Origin: Brevibacterium sp. p3-SID960
GTDB lineage: Bacteria > Actinomycetota > Actinomycetes > Actinomycetales > Brevibacteriaceae
Length of the DNA: 51,754 nt
Reading direction: 5' to 3'
NCBI RefSeq assembly: GCF_025144725.1
Contig: NZ_JALXKS010000018.1
Span: 1-51,754, forward strand
Below are positions 16,728 through 25,531 of the stretch, piece by piece (position 1 is the first letter of the stretch; each line of letters starts with the position of its first letter). The position numbers and the translations under genes were made by a program. The notes under the pieces were generated by a model. It ran no database searches and was not told the origin of the DNA. It saw only the letters and a list, made by a program, of their open reading frames with translations.

Positions 16728-18926
16728 TCAGGCGCGCTGCTCGGCCTTCTTGGCCCGGCGGGCGCGGTGGAGGATCGGCTCGGTGTAGCCGCTGGGCTGG
16801 CTGGCGCCGTCGACGATGAGCGAGCGGGCGGCTTCGAAGGCGATGCCGCTGCCCTTGCCGTCGGTGACGAGTGGCTCGTAGTTCGGATCTCCGGCGTTCT
16901 GCTCATCGACCACAGCGGCCAGGCGGTGAAGGCTCTCATCGACCTGCTCGAGGCTGATGATGTCGTGGGCGAGCCAGTTGGCCAGCAGCTGACTGGAGAT
17001 CCGCAGGGTGGCGCGGTCCTCCATGAGGGCGACGTCGTGGATGTCGGGCACCTTCGAGCAGCCCACACCCTGGTCGACCCAGCGGACCACGTAGCCGAGG
17101 ATCGACTGGACGTTCTCATCGACCTCGGTCTGGCGCTGCTCATCGGTCAGCGCCGCCGGGTCGCCGAGCGGCAGTACGAGCAGCGGGTCGAGCCCGGCGG
17201 GTTCGCGGGTGGCGATCTCGCCCTGGATCTCGAAGGCGTCTGCCTGGTGGTAGTGCAGTGCGTGCAGGGTGGCGGCGGTCGGCGAGGGCACCCAAGCGGC
17301 GGTCGCGCCGGCCTTCACGTGGCCGATCTTCTGCTCGAGCATGTCGTGCATGAGGTCGGGCATCGCCCACATGCCCTTGCCGATCTGGGCGTGGCCCCGG
17401 AAGCCGGCGGCCAGGCCGATGTCGACGTTGGCGTCCTCGTAGGCCTTTAGGAAGCTCTGCGACTTCATCTCCGCTTTGCGCACGACCGGCCCAGCCTGCA
17501 TCGAGGTGTGGATCTCATCGCCGGTGCGGTCGAGGAAGCCGGTGTTGATGAATACCACGCGGTCGGCTGCCTGGGCGATCGCGGCGGCGAGGTTGGCGCT
17601 GGTGCGGCGCTCCTCGTCCATGATGCCGATCTTGAGCGTGCGCGCAGGCAGGTCAAGGAGCTGCTCGACGCGGGCGAAGAGCTCGACGGCGAAGGCGACT
17701 TCGTCGGGCCCGTGCATTTTCGGCTTGACGATGTACATCGAGCCGGCACGCGAGTTGCCGGTTCCGGCGCGCAGGGCCGGCGCGGCGGCGAGCGCGGTCA
17801 TGATCGCATCGAGGATGCCCTCGGGGATCTCCTCGCCGTCGGCGCCGAGGATCGCATCGGTGGTCATGAGGTGGCCGACGTTGCGCACGAACAGCACCGA
17901 CCGGCCCGGCAGGGAGATCTCGTCACTGCCGTCAGGTGCCCAGTAGGTGCGGTCGGGGTTGAGCGACCGGGTGAAGGTGCGCCCGTTCTTCGTCACCTCT
18001 TGGGACAGGGTGCCGGTGGCCAGGCCGCGCCAGTTGCGGTAGCAGAGCGTTTTGTCCTCGGCATCGACGGCGGCCACGGAGTCCTCGAGATCGATGATCG
18101 TGGTGACGGCGGATTCGACGACGATGTCCTCGATACCGGCGGCATCGGTCGTGCCGATCGTGCCGGTGGGGTCGAAGACGATGTCGATGTGCAGGCCGTT
18201 GTGGCGCAGCAGCACGTGCGTCGGCGAGTCCGGGTCACCGGAGAACCCGGCGAACACCTCGGCAGCGGCAAGTGCTGCCTCGGTGCCGCCGCTGAGCGTG
18301 ACATGCAGCTGGCCGCTCTCGACCCGGTAGCCGGTGGCATCGGCGTGTGAGCCCTCGGTCAGCGGCGCGGCGGTATCGAGCAGTTCGCGGCCCTTGGCGA
18401 TGACGGCGGCGCCGCGAGTCGGGTTGTAGTCGCTGCCTGGTGCCAGCTCGCCGCTCTGGTCGATGGCGTCGGTGCCGTAGTAGGCGTCGTAGAGCGAACC
18501 CCAGCGGGCGTTCGCGGCGTTGATGGCGAAGCGCGCGTTGGAGACCGGCACGACGAGCTGCGGGCCGGCCTGGTCGGTGATCTCCGGGTCGACGTTCTCG
18601 GTGGTGACCTTCACCTCCGCCGGAGCGGGGACGAGGTAGCCGATCTCCTCGAGGAAGGCCCGGTACTCCTGGGGATCCGGGGTGCCGGGGTTCGCGCGGT
18701 GGTAGTCGTCGATCCTGCGCTGCAGCTGTTCGCGGATCTCAAGCAGCTCGCGGTTGCGCGGGGTGAGGTCGGAAAGCAGCTCAGCGACCCCGCTCCAGAA
18801 CGCGTCGGCGGCGAGTCCGGCTGCCGGCAGCGCCTCGCGTTCGGTGAAGTCAGCCAGCTCAGCGGCGACCTGCAGACCAGCGCGCGTCACTGTGTTCGAT
18901 GCGGTCGTCTGATCGTTGTCAGTCAT
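16728..18926 (-). CDS. glcB: malate synthase G
   Basis: Condenses glyoxylate with acetyl-CoA to malate, completing glyoxylate or glycolate assimilation. The protein is 732 residues, normal for isoform G (about 720-730). Typical regions include [37 protein letters not shown] and the C-terminal [11 protein letters not shown] with the catalytic-lid acidic residues. The start at 18926 is chosen because GGAGG lies 7 nt upstream; the ATG two codons earlier is too close. It follows the glycolate-oxidase-type gene on the same strand but has its own promoter and a symmetrical operator, so the two can be regulated separately. Confidence 0.96.
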   Translation of the reverse strand: MTDNDQTTASNTVTRAGLQVAAELADFTEREALPAAGLAADAFWSGVAELLSDLTPRNRELLEIREQLQRRIDDYHRANPGTPDPQEYRAFLEEIGYLVPAPAEVKVTTENVDPEITDQAGPQLVVPVSNARFAINAANARWGSLYDAYYGTDAIDQSGELAPGSDYNPTRGAAVIAKGRELLDTAAPLTEGSHADATGYRVESGQLHVTLSGGTEAALAAAEVFAGFSGDPDSPTHVLLRHNGLHIDIVFDPTGTIGTTDAAGIEDIVVESAVTTIIDLEDSVAAVDAEDKTLCYRNWRGLATGTLSQEVTKNGRTFTRSLNPDRTYWAPDGSDEISLPGRSVLFVRNVGHLMTTDAILGADGEEIPEGILDAIMTALAAAPALRAGTGNSRAGSMYIVKPKMHGPDEVAFAVELFARVEQLLDLPARTLKIGIMDEERRTSANLAAAIAQAADRVVFINTGFLDRTGDEIHTSMQAGPVVRKAEMKSQSFLKAYEDANVDIGLAAGFRGHAQIGKGMWAMPDLMHDMLEQKIGHVKAGATAAWVPSPTAATLHALHYHQADAFEIQGEIATREPAGLDPLLVLPLGDPAALTDEQRQTEVDENVQSILGYVVRWVDQGVGCSKVPDIHDVALMEDRATLRISSQLLANWLAHDIISLEQVDESLHRLAAVVDEQNAGDPNYEPLVTDGKGSGIAFEAARSLIVDGASQPSGYTEPILHRARRAKKAEQRA

Positions 18927-18987
18927 CGTCATTCCTCCATGCTGGGGATGCAGGGGGATGCTGCGAGCGGGCACACCTGCACTATCG

Positions 18988-19004
18988 ATTCCATTACGTG
19001 GAAT
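18988..19004 (-). promoter_or_regulatory. candidate IclR-type operator of glcB
   Basis: A perfect inverted repeat ATTCCA-N5-TGGAAT begins immediately after the -10 box. TTCC/GGAA dyads of this size are typical of IclR-family regulators, which control glyoxylate and allantoin genes in other bacteria. Assignment to that family is an inference. Confidence 0.5.
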
Positions 19005-19033
19005 AGTGTATCTATATTGCGGATGCTTGTGAA
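19005..19033 (-). promoter_or_regulatory. glcB promoter
   Basis: On the minus strand TTCACA (19033-19028) and TACACT (19010-19005) are separated by 17 bp. It lies in the 114-bp gap between the flavoprotein gene and glcB. Confidence 0.6.
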
Positions 19034-19040
19034 GCAGCTC

Positions 19041-20438
19041 TCAGCGACCGGGCTCGTCGGGCACGAGGATCGATCCGGGGTTGAGGATTCCGTCGGGATC
19101 GAGTGCCTTCTTGATGCGGTGGTTGAGCTCGAGGACGTCAGCGCCGAGGCAGTCGGCCAGCCATGGGCGCTTGAGCCGGCCGACGCCGTGCTCACCGGTG
19201 ATGGTGCCGCCGAGGCTGATGGCCAGCACCATGACCTCGCCGTAGGCGATGTGGGCACGCTCGTGCTGCGCGGGGTCGGAGCGCTCGAGCACGATGAGCG
19301 GGTGGGTGTTGCCGTCACCGGCGTGGGCCATCGTGGCGATCGTGACGTCGTTCCTCTCCGCGATCTCGGCGATGCCGAAGACGAGGTCGCCGAGGCGCGG
19401 CAGCGGGACCCCGACGTCTTCCAACAGCACAGCGCCGAGGCGTTCGATGGCCGGGATCGCCATCCGGCGGGCGACGACGAAGGCTTCGCCGTCGGCTGGG
19501 TCGTCGGTGGCGAAGCACTCGGTGGCCCCGGTTGCATTGCAGATCTTCTCGATGCGCCGGATCTCGTCGAGGGCCGCGCCGCTGGGCTCATCGGATTGGG
19601 CGATGAGCATCGCTGCGGCGTCGCGGTCAAGGCCCATCTTGGTGGCGTCTTCGACGGCGTTGATGGTGGTCTGGTCCATGAATTCGAGCATCGATGGGCG
19701 CATCTGCCGGGTGATGTCCAGCACCGCATCGGTCGCCGCGTCGAGCGTGGGGAAGGCGGCGACGAGGGTCGTCGGCTGCTTCTGGGCGGGGATGAGGCGC
19801 AGCTGGACTTCGGTGAAGATGCCGAGCGCGCCCTCGCTGCCGACGAACAGCTTCGTCAGCGACAGTCCGGCGACGTCCTTGATGCGCGGGCCGCCGAGGG
19901 TGACGGCTCGGCCGTCGGCGAGGACGACGGTGACACCGAGGACGTAGTCGGTCGTGACGCCGTACTTCACGCAGCACAGGCCGCCGGCGTTGGTGGCGAC
20001 GTTGCCGCCGATCGAGCAGATCTCGAAGGATGACGGATCCGGCGGGTACCACAGTCCGTGTTCGGCTGCGGCGGCTTTGACCTCGGCGTTGAGTGCCCCG
20101 GGCCCGGCGGTGACGGTGCAGGTGACGGGGTCGACCTCGATCTTGTTCATCCGGTCGAGGGAGACGACGATGCCCCGCTCGACTGCGGTACTGCCTCCGG
20201 AGAGCCCTGTTCCGGCTCCGCGCGGGACGATCGGGGTGCGGTGCTTCGCCGCGATCGTGACGACCTGCTGGACCTGCTCCGTCGTCGTCGGACGGACAAC
20301 GACGAGCGGCATGCCGGCAGCGGGGTCGTTGGCGCGGTCCCACCGGTAGGCCTCCATGCTGACCGGGTCGGTGACGAGGATGTCGTCCGACAGGGCGGCG
20401 ATGATGTCGTCGAGTGCGTGAGCGTCATTGCGTTCCAT
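19041..20438 (-). CDS. FAD-linked oxidase, glycolate oxidase GlcD type
   Basis: A 465-residue flavoprotein with an N-terminal FAD-binding domain (PCMH fold: PRGAGTGLSGGS near residue 80, IGGNVATNAGG near 140, GSEGALGI near 205) and a C-terminal FAD-oxidase domain ending with HAGDGNTHP and TGEHGVGRLK. It probably oxidises glycolate (or D-lactate) to glyoxylate (or pyruvate). Its neighbour is malate synthase G, the next enzyme of glycolate use, which favours glycolate. No GlcE or GlcF partner is present, so it may be a stand-alone enzyme. The start at 20438 has GGAGG about 10 nt upstream. Confidence 0.88.
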   Translation of the reverse strand: MERNDAHALDDIIAALSDDILVTDPVSMEAYRWDRANDPAAGMPLVVVRPTTTEQVQQVVTIAAKHRTPIVPRGAGTGLSGGSTAVERGIVVSLDRMNKIEVDPVTCTVTAGPGALNAEVKAAAAEHGLWYPPDPSSFEICSIGGNVATNAGGLCCVKYGVTTDYVLGVTVVLADGRAVTLGGPRIKDVAGLSLTKLFVGSEGALGIFTEVQLRLIPAQKQPTTLVAAFPTLDAATDAVLDITRQMRPSMLEFMDQTTINAVEDATKMGLDRDAAAMLIAQSDEPSGAALDEIRRIEKICNATGATECFATDDPADGEAFVVARRMAIPAIERLGAVLLEDVGVPLPRLGDLVFGIAEIAERNDVTIATMAHAGDGNTHPLIVLERSDPAQHERAHIAYGEVMVLAISLGGTITGEHGVGRLKRPWLADCLGADVLELNHRIKKALDPDGILNPGSILVPDEPGR

Positions 20439-20511
20439 CTGCAGACTTTCCTCCCAGCCGATGTGACGCACGTTACCATTTCGCCGCCCGGACTGATCGA
20501 CCGGGTCGGCA

Positions 20512-20627
20512 TTTCAGGACGGCACCTGTTTCAGCACGGCCCTGTTTCAGCACGGCCCTGTTTCAGGACGGCACCCGTTTCAGCACGGCACTGTTTCAGG
20601 ACGGCACCCGTTTCAGCACGGCACCTG
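20512..20627. repeat. minisatellite array, seven 16-17-bp units
   Basis: Seven head-to-tail units of TTTCAG(G/C)ACGGCACC(T/C)G or its 16-bp variant, starting at 20512, 20529, 20545, 20561, 20578, 20594 and 20611. Units alternate between GGACGG and GCACGG forms. The length change of one base between units makes translation unlikely. Together with the next array it fills most of the 325-bp gap between the flavoprotein gene and xthA. Confidence 0.9.
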
Positions 20628-20662
20628 TTCGCGCTGCGGGCGCTCACCTCGGGCCGCTTACG

Positions 20663-20726
20663 AGGCGTGGGTCCAGGGAGGCGTGGGTCCAGGGAGGCGT
20701 GGGTCCAGGGAGGCGTGGGTCCAGGG
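20663..20726. repeat. minisatellite array, four identical 16-bp units
   Basis: Four perfect copies of AGGCGTGGGTCCAGGG in tandem, followed by a partial fifth (AGGCG). It is unrelated to the array 36 bp to its left and ends about 25 bp before the xthA -10 box. Confidence 0.95.
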
Positions 20727-20751
20727 AGGCGGCAGCGGCTGTGTCCTCGGT

Positions 20752-20757
20752 TAGAGT
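20752..20757 (+). promoter_or_regulatory. -10 box of a leaderless promoter (xthA)
   Basis: TAGAGT lies 6 nt before the GTG start, with no ribosome-binding site between. Confidence 0.45.
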
Positions 20758-20763
20758 GGGGGC

Positions 20764-21555
20764 GTGCGAATCGCTACGTGGAACGTGAACTCTGTCAGGG
20801 CCCGCGCCGAACGCATCGGCGCATGGCTGGAGCGCTCGGATGCCGATGTGCTCGCCATCCAGGAACTCAAGTGCAAGGACGCGCAGATGCCCGTCGCGAT
20901 CTTCGAGGAGCGCGGGTACGAAGTCGCCTATCACGGGCTGAACCAGTGGAACGGGGTGGCGATCGCCTCCCGGGTGGGGCTTGCCGATGTGCAGCTCGGC
21001 TTCGAGAACGTGCCCGGCTTCGGCGATGACGACGCCGTGGAGGCCCGCGCCATCAACGCCGACTGCGGCGGGGTGCGCGTGCATTCGCTGTATGTGCCCA
21101 ACGGCCGCGAGCTCGATCATCCGCACTATGACTACAAGCTGCGGTGGCTGTCGGCGCTGCGCGATGACGTCACCGCGCAGCTGGCAGCAGACCCTGAGGC
21201 CACGCTCGTGCTCTGCGGCGACTTCAACGTCGCCCCGCACGATGAGGACGTGTGGGACATGGAGGCCTTCGCCGGCTGCACGCACGTCTCCCAGCCTGAG
21301 CGCGACGCCTTCCAGGCACTCCTCGACGCCGGCCTGACCGATGTCGCCCGCCCGTTCACTCCCGGCCCCGGTGTGTACACGTACTGGGACTACCAGAAGC
21401 TGCGCTTCCCCAAGAAGGAGGGCATGCGCATCGACTTCCAGCTCGCCTCCGCAGCACTGGCCGAGGCAGCGACCGGTGCGTTCATCGACCGCGAGGAGCG
21501 CAAGGGCAAGGGAGCATCCGACCACGCCCCGGTCGTCGTCGACTACGCACTCTGA
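20764..21555 (+). CDS. xthA: exodeoxyribonuclease III
   Basis: A 263-residue AP endonuclease and 3' repair exonuclease of the exonuclease-III/EEP fold, acting in base-excision repair. Metal and catalytic residues are visible: NVNSVRAR with Asn near residue 8, IQELKC with Glu34, the YVPNGRELDHPHYDYKLRW segment, CGDFNVAP (Asp and Asn) and the terminal SDHAPVV with Asp-His. Translation starts at GTG, which sits 6 nt after TAGAGT. The gene is immediately downstream of two minisatellite arrays. No partner genes. Confidence 0.95.
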   Translation: MRIATWNVNSVRARAERIGAWLERSDADVLAIQELKCKDAQMPVAIFEERGYEVAYHGLNQWNGVAIASRVGLADVQLGFENVPGFGDDDAVEARAINADCGGVRVHSLYVPNGRELDHPHYDYKLRWLSALRDDVTAQLAADPEATLVLCGDFNVAPHDEDVWDMEAFAGCTHVSQPERDAFQALLDAGLTDVARPFTPGPGVYTYWDYQKLRFPKKEGMRIDFQLASAALAEAATGAFIDREERKGKGASDHAPVVVDYAL

Positions 21556-21693
21556 GCCGAGGCGCAGCGAACCGCGTGAGCCTGACGGGCCATCGCGCGC
21601 TGGCCGCCCAGGCTGGTCGCCGGCGGCTCAGTGCTGAATCGACTGCGGGGCGCGGCACCCAGACGTGCCGCACCCACGCAACCACCAACTCAC

Positions 21694-21735
21694 ACGATGC
21701 CTGCGCATCGTCGTTGGGACTGACGATCGTCAGTC
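21694..21735 (-). terminator. probable clpB terminator (hairpin plus 18-bp palindrome)
   Basis: A 7-bp stem with CTGC loop (ACGATGC 21694-21700 with 21705-21711) lies next to the perfect palindrome GACTGACGATCGTCAGTC (21718-21735), which overlaps the clpB stop codon. The rest of the 174-bp gap shows nothing. Confidence 0.45.
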
Positions 21736-24393
21736 GATGACCTCGCCGTCGATGATCTCGGGATCATCGCTGTCGTCGGTCTCGCCCTCGGTGACCGAGG
21801 TGAGGGTCAGACCTTCGGCAGCGCCCGCCTCGGCGTCGGTGTCCGGGCGATCGACCCGGACGGTATCACCGTCGCGCACAGCACCGGCAAGGATCTCGCG
21901 AGCCAGCCGGTCGCCGATCTCACGCTGGACGAGCCGGCGCAGCGGACGAGCACCATAGGCCGGGTCGTAGCCTTCCCAGGCGAGCCACTCGGCAGCCGCC
22001 GGAGTGATCTCCAGGTGAAGCCGGCGCTCGGTGAGCCGGGCCTGCATGGCAGCGATCTGCAGGTCGACGATCCGGGCGAGCTCGTCCTGGCTGAGGGCAT
22101 CGAAGATGACGATGTCATCGAGCCGGTTGAGGAACTCGGGCTTGAACGCCGAATGCACCACACCCATCACCTGGTTGTGCTGCTGTTCGACGTCGAGCGT
22201 CTGGTCGACCAGGAACTGCGAGCCGAGGTTCGAGGTGAGGATGAGGATCGTGTTGCGGAAGTCCACGGTCCGGCCCTGGCCGTCGGTCAGCCGGCCGTCG
22301 TCGAGGACCTGCAGCAGGATGTCGAAGACATCCGTATGGGCCTTCTCCACCTCGTCGAGCAGCACCACCGAATACGGGCGGCGGCGCACCGCCTCGGTCA
22401 GCTGGCCACCGGATTCGTATCCGACATAGCCCGGAGGTGCGCCGACGAGCCGAGAGACCGAGTGCTTCTCGCCGTACTCGCTCATATCGATGCGCACGAG
22501 CGCGCGCTCGTCATCGAAGAGGAAGTCGGCAAGCGCCTTCGCCAGCTCCGTCTTGCCCACACCGGTGGGGCCGAGGAACAGGAACGAACCGGTCGGCCGG
22601 TTCGGATCCGAAACCCCGGCACGCGAGCGGCGGATCGCATCGGCGACCGAGCGCACAGCAGACTGCTGGCCGATGAGCCGGCGGCCGATGTGCTCCTCAG
22701 CATGCAGGAGCTTCTCGCGCTCGCCTTCGAGCAGCCGGCCGGCGGGAATGCCGGTCCAGGCTGCGACGACCTCGGCGATGTCGTTCTCGGTGACCTGGTC
22801 GCCGACCATCGTCTGCGCACCGGCCCTGGACTCAGCCGCCTCGGCTTCGGCGATCTGCTTCTCCACGGCCGGGATCTCGCCGTAGAGCAGGCGCGAGGCC
22901 TTTTCCAGGTCGACGTCGCGGCGGGCGATCTCGGCCTGCGAGCGCAGCTCGTCGAGCTTCTCGCGCAGCTCACCGACGCGGTTGATGTCCGCGCGCTGTT
23001 TCTCCCATGCGGCGTTGAGACCGGCGAGCTCCTCCTGCTTGTCAGCCAGGTCCTCGCGCAGGGCGGCCAGGCGCTCGACCGAGGCCGGGTCGGATTCCTT
23101 GGCCAGGGCCATCTCCTCCATCTTCAGCCGGTCGACGGCGCGGGAGAGCTCGTCGATCTCAACGGGCGCGGAGTCGATCTCCATGCGCAGCCGGCTGGCG
23201 GCCTCATCGACGAGGTCGATGGCCTTGTCGGGCAGCTGACGGTCGGCGATGTAGCGGTTCGACAGGCTGGCCGCGGCCACGAGTGCGGCATCGGCGATCG
23301 TGACCTTGTGGTGGGCTTCGTAGCGCTCCTTGAGCCCGCGCAGGATCGCGACTGTGTCCTCGACGCTCGGCTCGCCGACGAACACCTGCTGGAAGCGGCG
23401 TTCGAGCGCGGGATCCTTTTCGATGTTCTCGCGGTACTCATCGAGGGTCGTCGCGCCGACCATGCGCAGCTCACCGCGGGCGAGCATCGGTTTGAGCATG
23501 TTGCCGGCGTCCATCGAGGAGTCACCGGAGGCACCAGCACCGACGAGTGTGTGCAGCTCGTCGATGAAGGTGATGACTTGGCCGTCGGAGGACTTGATCT
23601 CCTCGAGCACGGCCTTGAGGCGCTCCTCGAACTCGCCGCGGTACTTCGCACCTGCGACCATCGCGGAGAGGTCGAGGCTGATGAGGCTCTTGTTGCGCAG
23701 CGATTCGGGCACGTCGCCGGCGACGATGCGCTGTGCGAGGCCTTCGACGACGGCGGTCTTGCCGACGCCGGGCTCGCCGATGAGCACCGGATTGTTCTTC
23801 GTGCGGCGCGAGAGCACCTGCACGACCCGGCGGATCTCCGAATCACGGCCGATGACCGGATCGAGCTTGCCTTCGCGGGCCTGGGCGGTGAGGTCGACGC
23901 CGAACTTCTCCAGGGACTGGAAGGTGTCCTCCGGGTTCTCGCTGGTGACCTTCCTGCCGCCGCGCACCTCGGGCAGGGCGGCGAGCAGGCCGTCGCGGGT
24001 GACAGACTGACTGGTCAGCAGCCGACCGACCTCGGCGGTGTCTGCGGCGGCGGCGATGAGCAGGTGCTCGGTGGAGACGAACTGGTCGCCAAGGGCCTGC
24101 ATCTCCTGTTCGGCGTTGTTGATGAGCTGCAGTGCCTGACGGGACAGCTGCGGCTGGGAGACAGACGAGCCCGAGGCCGACGGCAGACCGGCAACGGTGC
24201 GCTCGGCTCCTGCCCGGATGGCAGCCGGGTCGGCGCCCATGTGTTCGAGCAGGGCGGCAGCGATGCTCTCAGGCTGGCTGAGCAGGGCCGCGAGCAGGTG
24301 GGCCGGCTCGACCTGCGAGTTGCCGCGGGTGACGGCATCCTTGACCGCCGCGGAGAGCACCTCCTGCGATTTGGTGGTGAACTTGGCTTCCAT
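21730..24393 (-). CDS. clpB: ATP-dependent disaggregase ClpB
   Basis: A Hsp100 chaperone of 887 residues that, with DnaK, threads proteins out of aggregates. Domains run: N domain (1-145), first AAA+ module (Walker A GEPGVGKT 206-213, Walker B VITFIDE 273-279), a coiled-coil middle domain (about 410-525) that identifies ClpB rather than ClpA/C, second AAA+ module (Walker A GPTGVGKT 608-615) and an acidic C-terminal tail ([12 protein letters not shown]). The start at 24393 is chosen by AAGGA 6 nt upstream and alignment to the family; the frame stays open 144 nt further but through the promoter. A HAIR element upstream indicates repression by HspR. Confidence 0.96.
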   Translation of the reverse strand: MEAKFTTKSQEVLSAAVKDAVTRGNSQVEPAHLLAALLSQPESIAAALLEHMGADPAAIRAGAERTVAGLPSASGSSVSQPQLSRQALQLINNAEQEMQALGDQFVSTEHLLIAAAADTAEVGRLLTSQSVTRDGLLAALPEVRGGRKVTSENPEDTFQSLEKFGVDLTAQAREGKLDPVIGRDSEIRRVVQVLSRRTKNNPVLIGEPGVGKTAVVEGLAQRIVAGDVPESLRNKSLISLDLSAMVAGAKYRGEFEERLKAVLEEIKSSDGQVITFIDELHTLVGAGASGDSSMDAGNMLKPMLARGELRMVGATTLDEYRENIEKDPALERRFQQVFVGEPSVEDTVAILRGLKERYEAHHKVTIADAALVAAASLSNRYIADRQLPDKAIDLVDEAASRLRMEIDSAPVEIDELSRAVDRLKMEEMALAKESDPASVERLAALREDLADKQEELAGLNAAWEKQRADINRVGELREKLDELRSQAEIARRDVDLEKASRLLYGEIPAVEKQIAEAEAAESRAGAQTMVGDQVTENDIAEVVAAWTGIPAGRLLEGEREKLLHAEEHIGRRLIGQQSAVRSVADAIRRSRAGVSDPNRPTGSFLFLGPTGVGKTELAKALADFLFDDERALVRIDMSEYGEKHSVSRLVGAPPGYVGYESGGQLTEAVRRRPYSVVLLDEVEKAHTDVFDILLQVLDDGRLTDGQGRTVDFRNTILILTSNLGSQFLVDQTLDVEQQHNQVMGVVHSAFKPEFLNRLDDIVIFDALSQDELARIVDLQIAAMQARLTERRLHLEITPAAAEWLAWEGYDPAYGARPLRRLVQREIGDRLAREILAGAVRDGDTVRVDRPDTDAEAGAAEGLTLTSVTEGETDDSDDPEIIDGEVID

Positions 24394-24464
24394 CGGAGTT
24401 CCTTTCAGCGCCGGCATGCCGACGCGGATGAGCGTGATAGTGAATCTTCTGATCAGCACAACAC

Positions 24465-24470
24465 CGTCAA
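24465..24470 (-). promoter_or_regulatory. clpB -35 box
   Basis: TTGACG on the minus strand directly next to the HAIR element; the -10 is less clear (GATTCA at about 18 bp). Confidence 0.4.
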
Positions 24471-24472
24471 AG

Positions 24473-24491
24473 TTGAGTCTATTCCACTCAA
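24473..24491 (-). promoter_or_regulatory. HAIR element (HspR operator) of clpB
   Basis: TTGAGT-N7-ACTCAA matches the HspR-associated inverted repeat CTTGAGT-N7-ACTCAAG, with only the two outermost bases changed. HspR represses clpB and dnaK operons in actinobacteria. It sits beside the -35 box of clpB. Confidence 0.85.
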
Positions 24492-24595
24492 CCTTGGTTT
24501 TCGAGAGGTTCTCCCCCGTTCCCGACGGGCCGGCCACCTTGCCCAGTGAGCGGTCGGCTCGTGCAGCTGTCAGTGGCGGGTGTCACACTGGTGCC

Positions 24596-25423
24596 ATGAC
24601 GAACGAAACTGCCACCACCGCCTCGGCGCCTGCCACCACTGATGCACCTGTCACTGTCACCGTCGAGGGCGCGGTCGCCCTCGTCATGATCGATGCCGCC
24701 CAGACCCGCAACGCTTTGTCGATGCCGGTCATGGGTGCGTTCATCGACGCGCTCACCGAGATCGGCGAGCGCACGGATGTGCACGCTGTTGTGCTCTCGA
24801 CGGCCGGGCACGTGTTCTGCTCCGGGCACGATCTCAAGGAGATCCGCGGAGCTGATCATGCCCGGCAGCAGGAGATCTTCAAACGCTGCTCGGAGCTCAT
24901 GCTGCTCATCCAGTCGATCCCGCAGCCGGTCATCGCCGCTGTCCAGGGTGTCGCCACTGCCGCCGGTTGCCAACTCGTGGCCACCTGTGACCTGGCCGTT
25001 GCTGCCGAATCAGCCCGGTTCGGAACCCCGGGAGTGCGGATCGGACTGTTCTGCTCGACGCCGATGGTCGCGCTCTCGCGGGCGGTGCCGCGCAAGACGG
25101 CGATGCGGATGCTCATGACCGGTGATCTGCTCGATGCTCGCCAGGCGCTGAACTCGGGGCTCGTCTCCCATGTCGTTGCCGATGACGAGCTGGCTGCCGC
25201 CGCCTCGCAGGTTGCGCAGACGGTTGCCGAGGCCTCGGCTGCCACGGTGGCGATCGGCAAGGAGGCGTTCTACCAGCAAATTCACCTCGATACGCCTTCT
25301 GCGTATGCGCAGATGTCGGAGACGATGGCGGCCAATGCCGTCATGCCCGATGCGCAGGAGGGCATCGATGCGTTTCTGACCAAGCGCCAGCCGCAGTGGC
25401 GGCACCGCACAGACGACGCCTGA
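24596..25423 (+). CDS. enoyl-CoA hydratase/isomerase family protein
   Basis: A 275-residue crotonase-fold enzyme. The oxyanion-hole motifs are HVFCSGHDLKEI near residue 67 and GVATAAGCQL near residue 120; the usual glutamate after AAGC is changed, as in ECHDC3-like members. It may hydrate or isomerise enoyl-CoA in beta-oxidation, but the ECHDC3-like pattern means the reaction is uncertain. The ATG at 24596 lies 6 nt after CACACT, a possible leaderless -10. It is divergent from clpB. The Thr/Ala-rich first 20 residues look disordered. Confidence 0.85.
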   Translation: MTNETATTASAPATTDAPVTVTVEGAVALVMIDAAQTRNALSMPVMGAFIDALTEIGERTDVHAVVLSTAGHVFCSGHDLKEIRGADHARQQEIFKRCSELMLLIQSIPQPVIAAVQGVATAAGCQLVATCDLAVAAESARFGTPGVRIGLFCSTPMVALSRAVPRKTAMRMLMTGDLLDARQALNSGLVSHVVADDELAAAASQVAQTVAEASAATVAIGKEAFYQQIHLDTPSAYAQMSETMAANAVMPDAQEGIDAFLTKRQPQWRHRTDDA

Positions 25424-25424
25424 T

Positions 25425-25531
25425 CCAGGGCCCTGGACGGACGGCCCGGCCGGCACGGCCGGACCGAGTCGGCCGAGTTGGGTCAGCCGAGTCGGGTCAG
25501 GCAACGGAGCCCATACAGCCGAGTCGCGTCA
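25425..25531. repeat. hairpins and 14-bp repeats after the enoyl-CoA hydratase gene
   Basis: A 12-bp palindrome CCAGGGCCCTGG (25425-25436) and a stem CCGGCCG-GCA-CGGCCGG (25446-25462) probably form the terminator. Two tandem copies of GCCGAGTYGGGTCA (25472-25499) and a third variant (25518-25531) follow, running into the 3' end of the convergent lipoprotein gene. Confidence 0.6.

Noticed and set aside
20512..20726. CRISPR array
   Set aside because: Units are contiguous 16-17-bp tandem repeats with no unique spacers, and there are no cas genes.
22015..24549. An open frame of more than 800 codons on the plus strand opposite clpB
   Set aside because: It is the mirror of the clpB reading frame in high-GC DNA. 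The minus-strand protein is a complete, conserved ClpB; the plus-strand product resembles no family.
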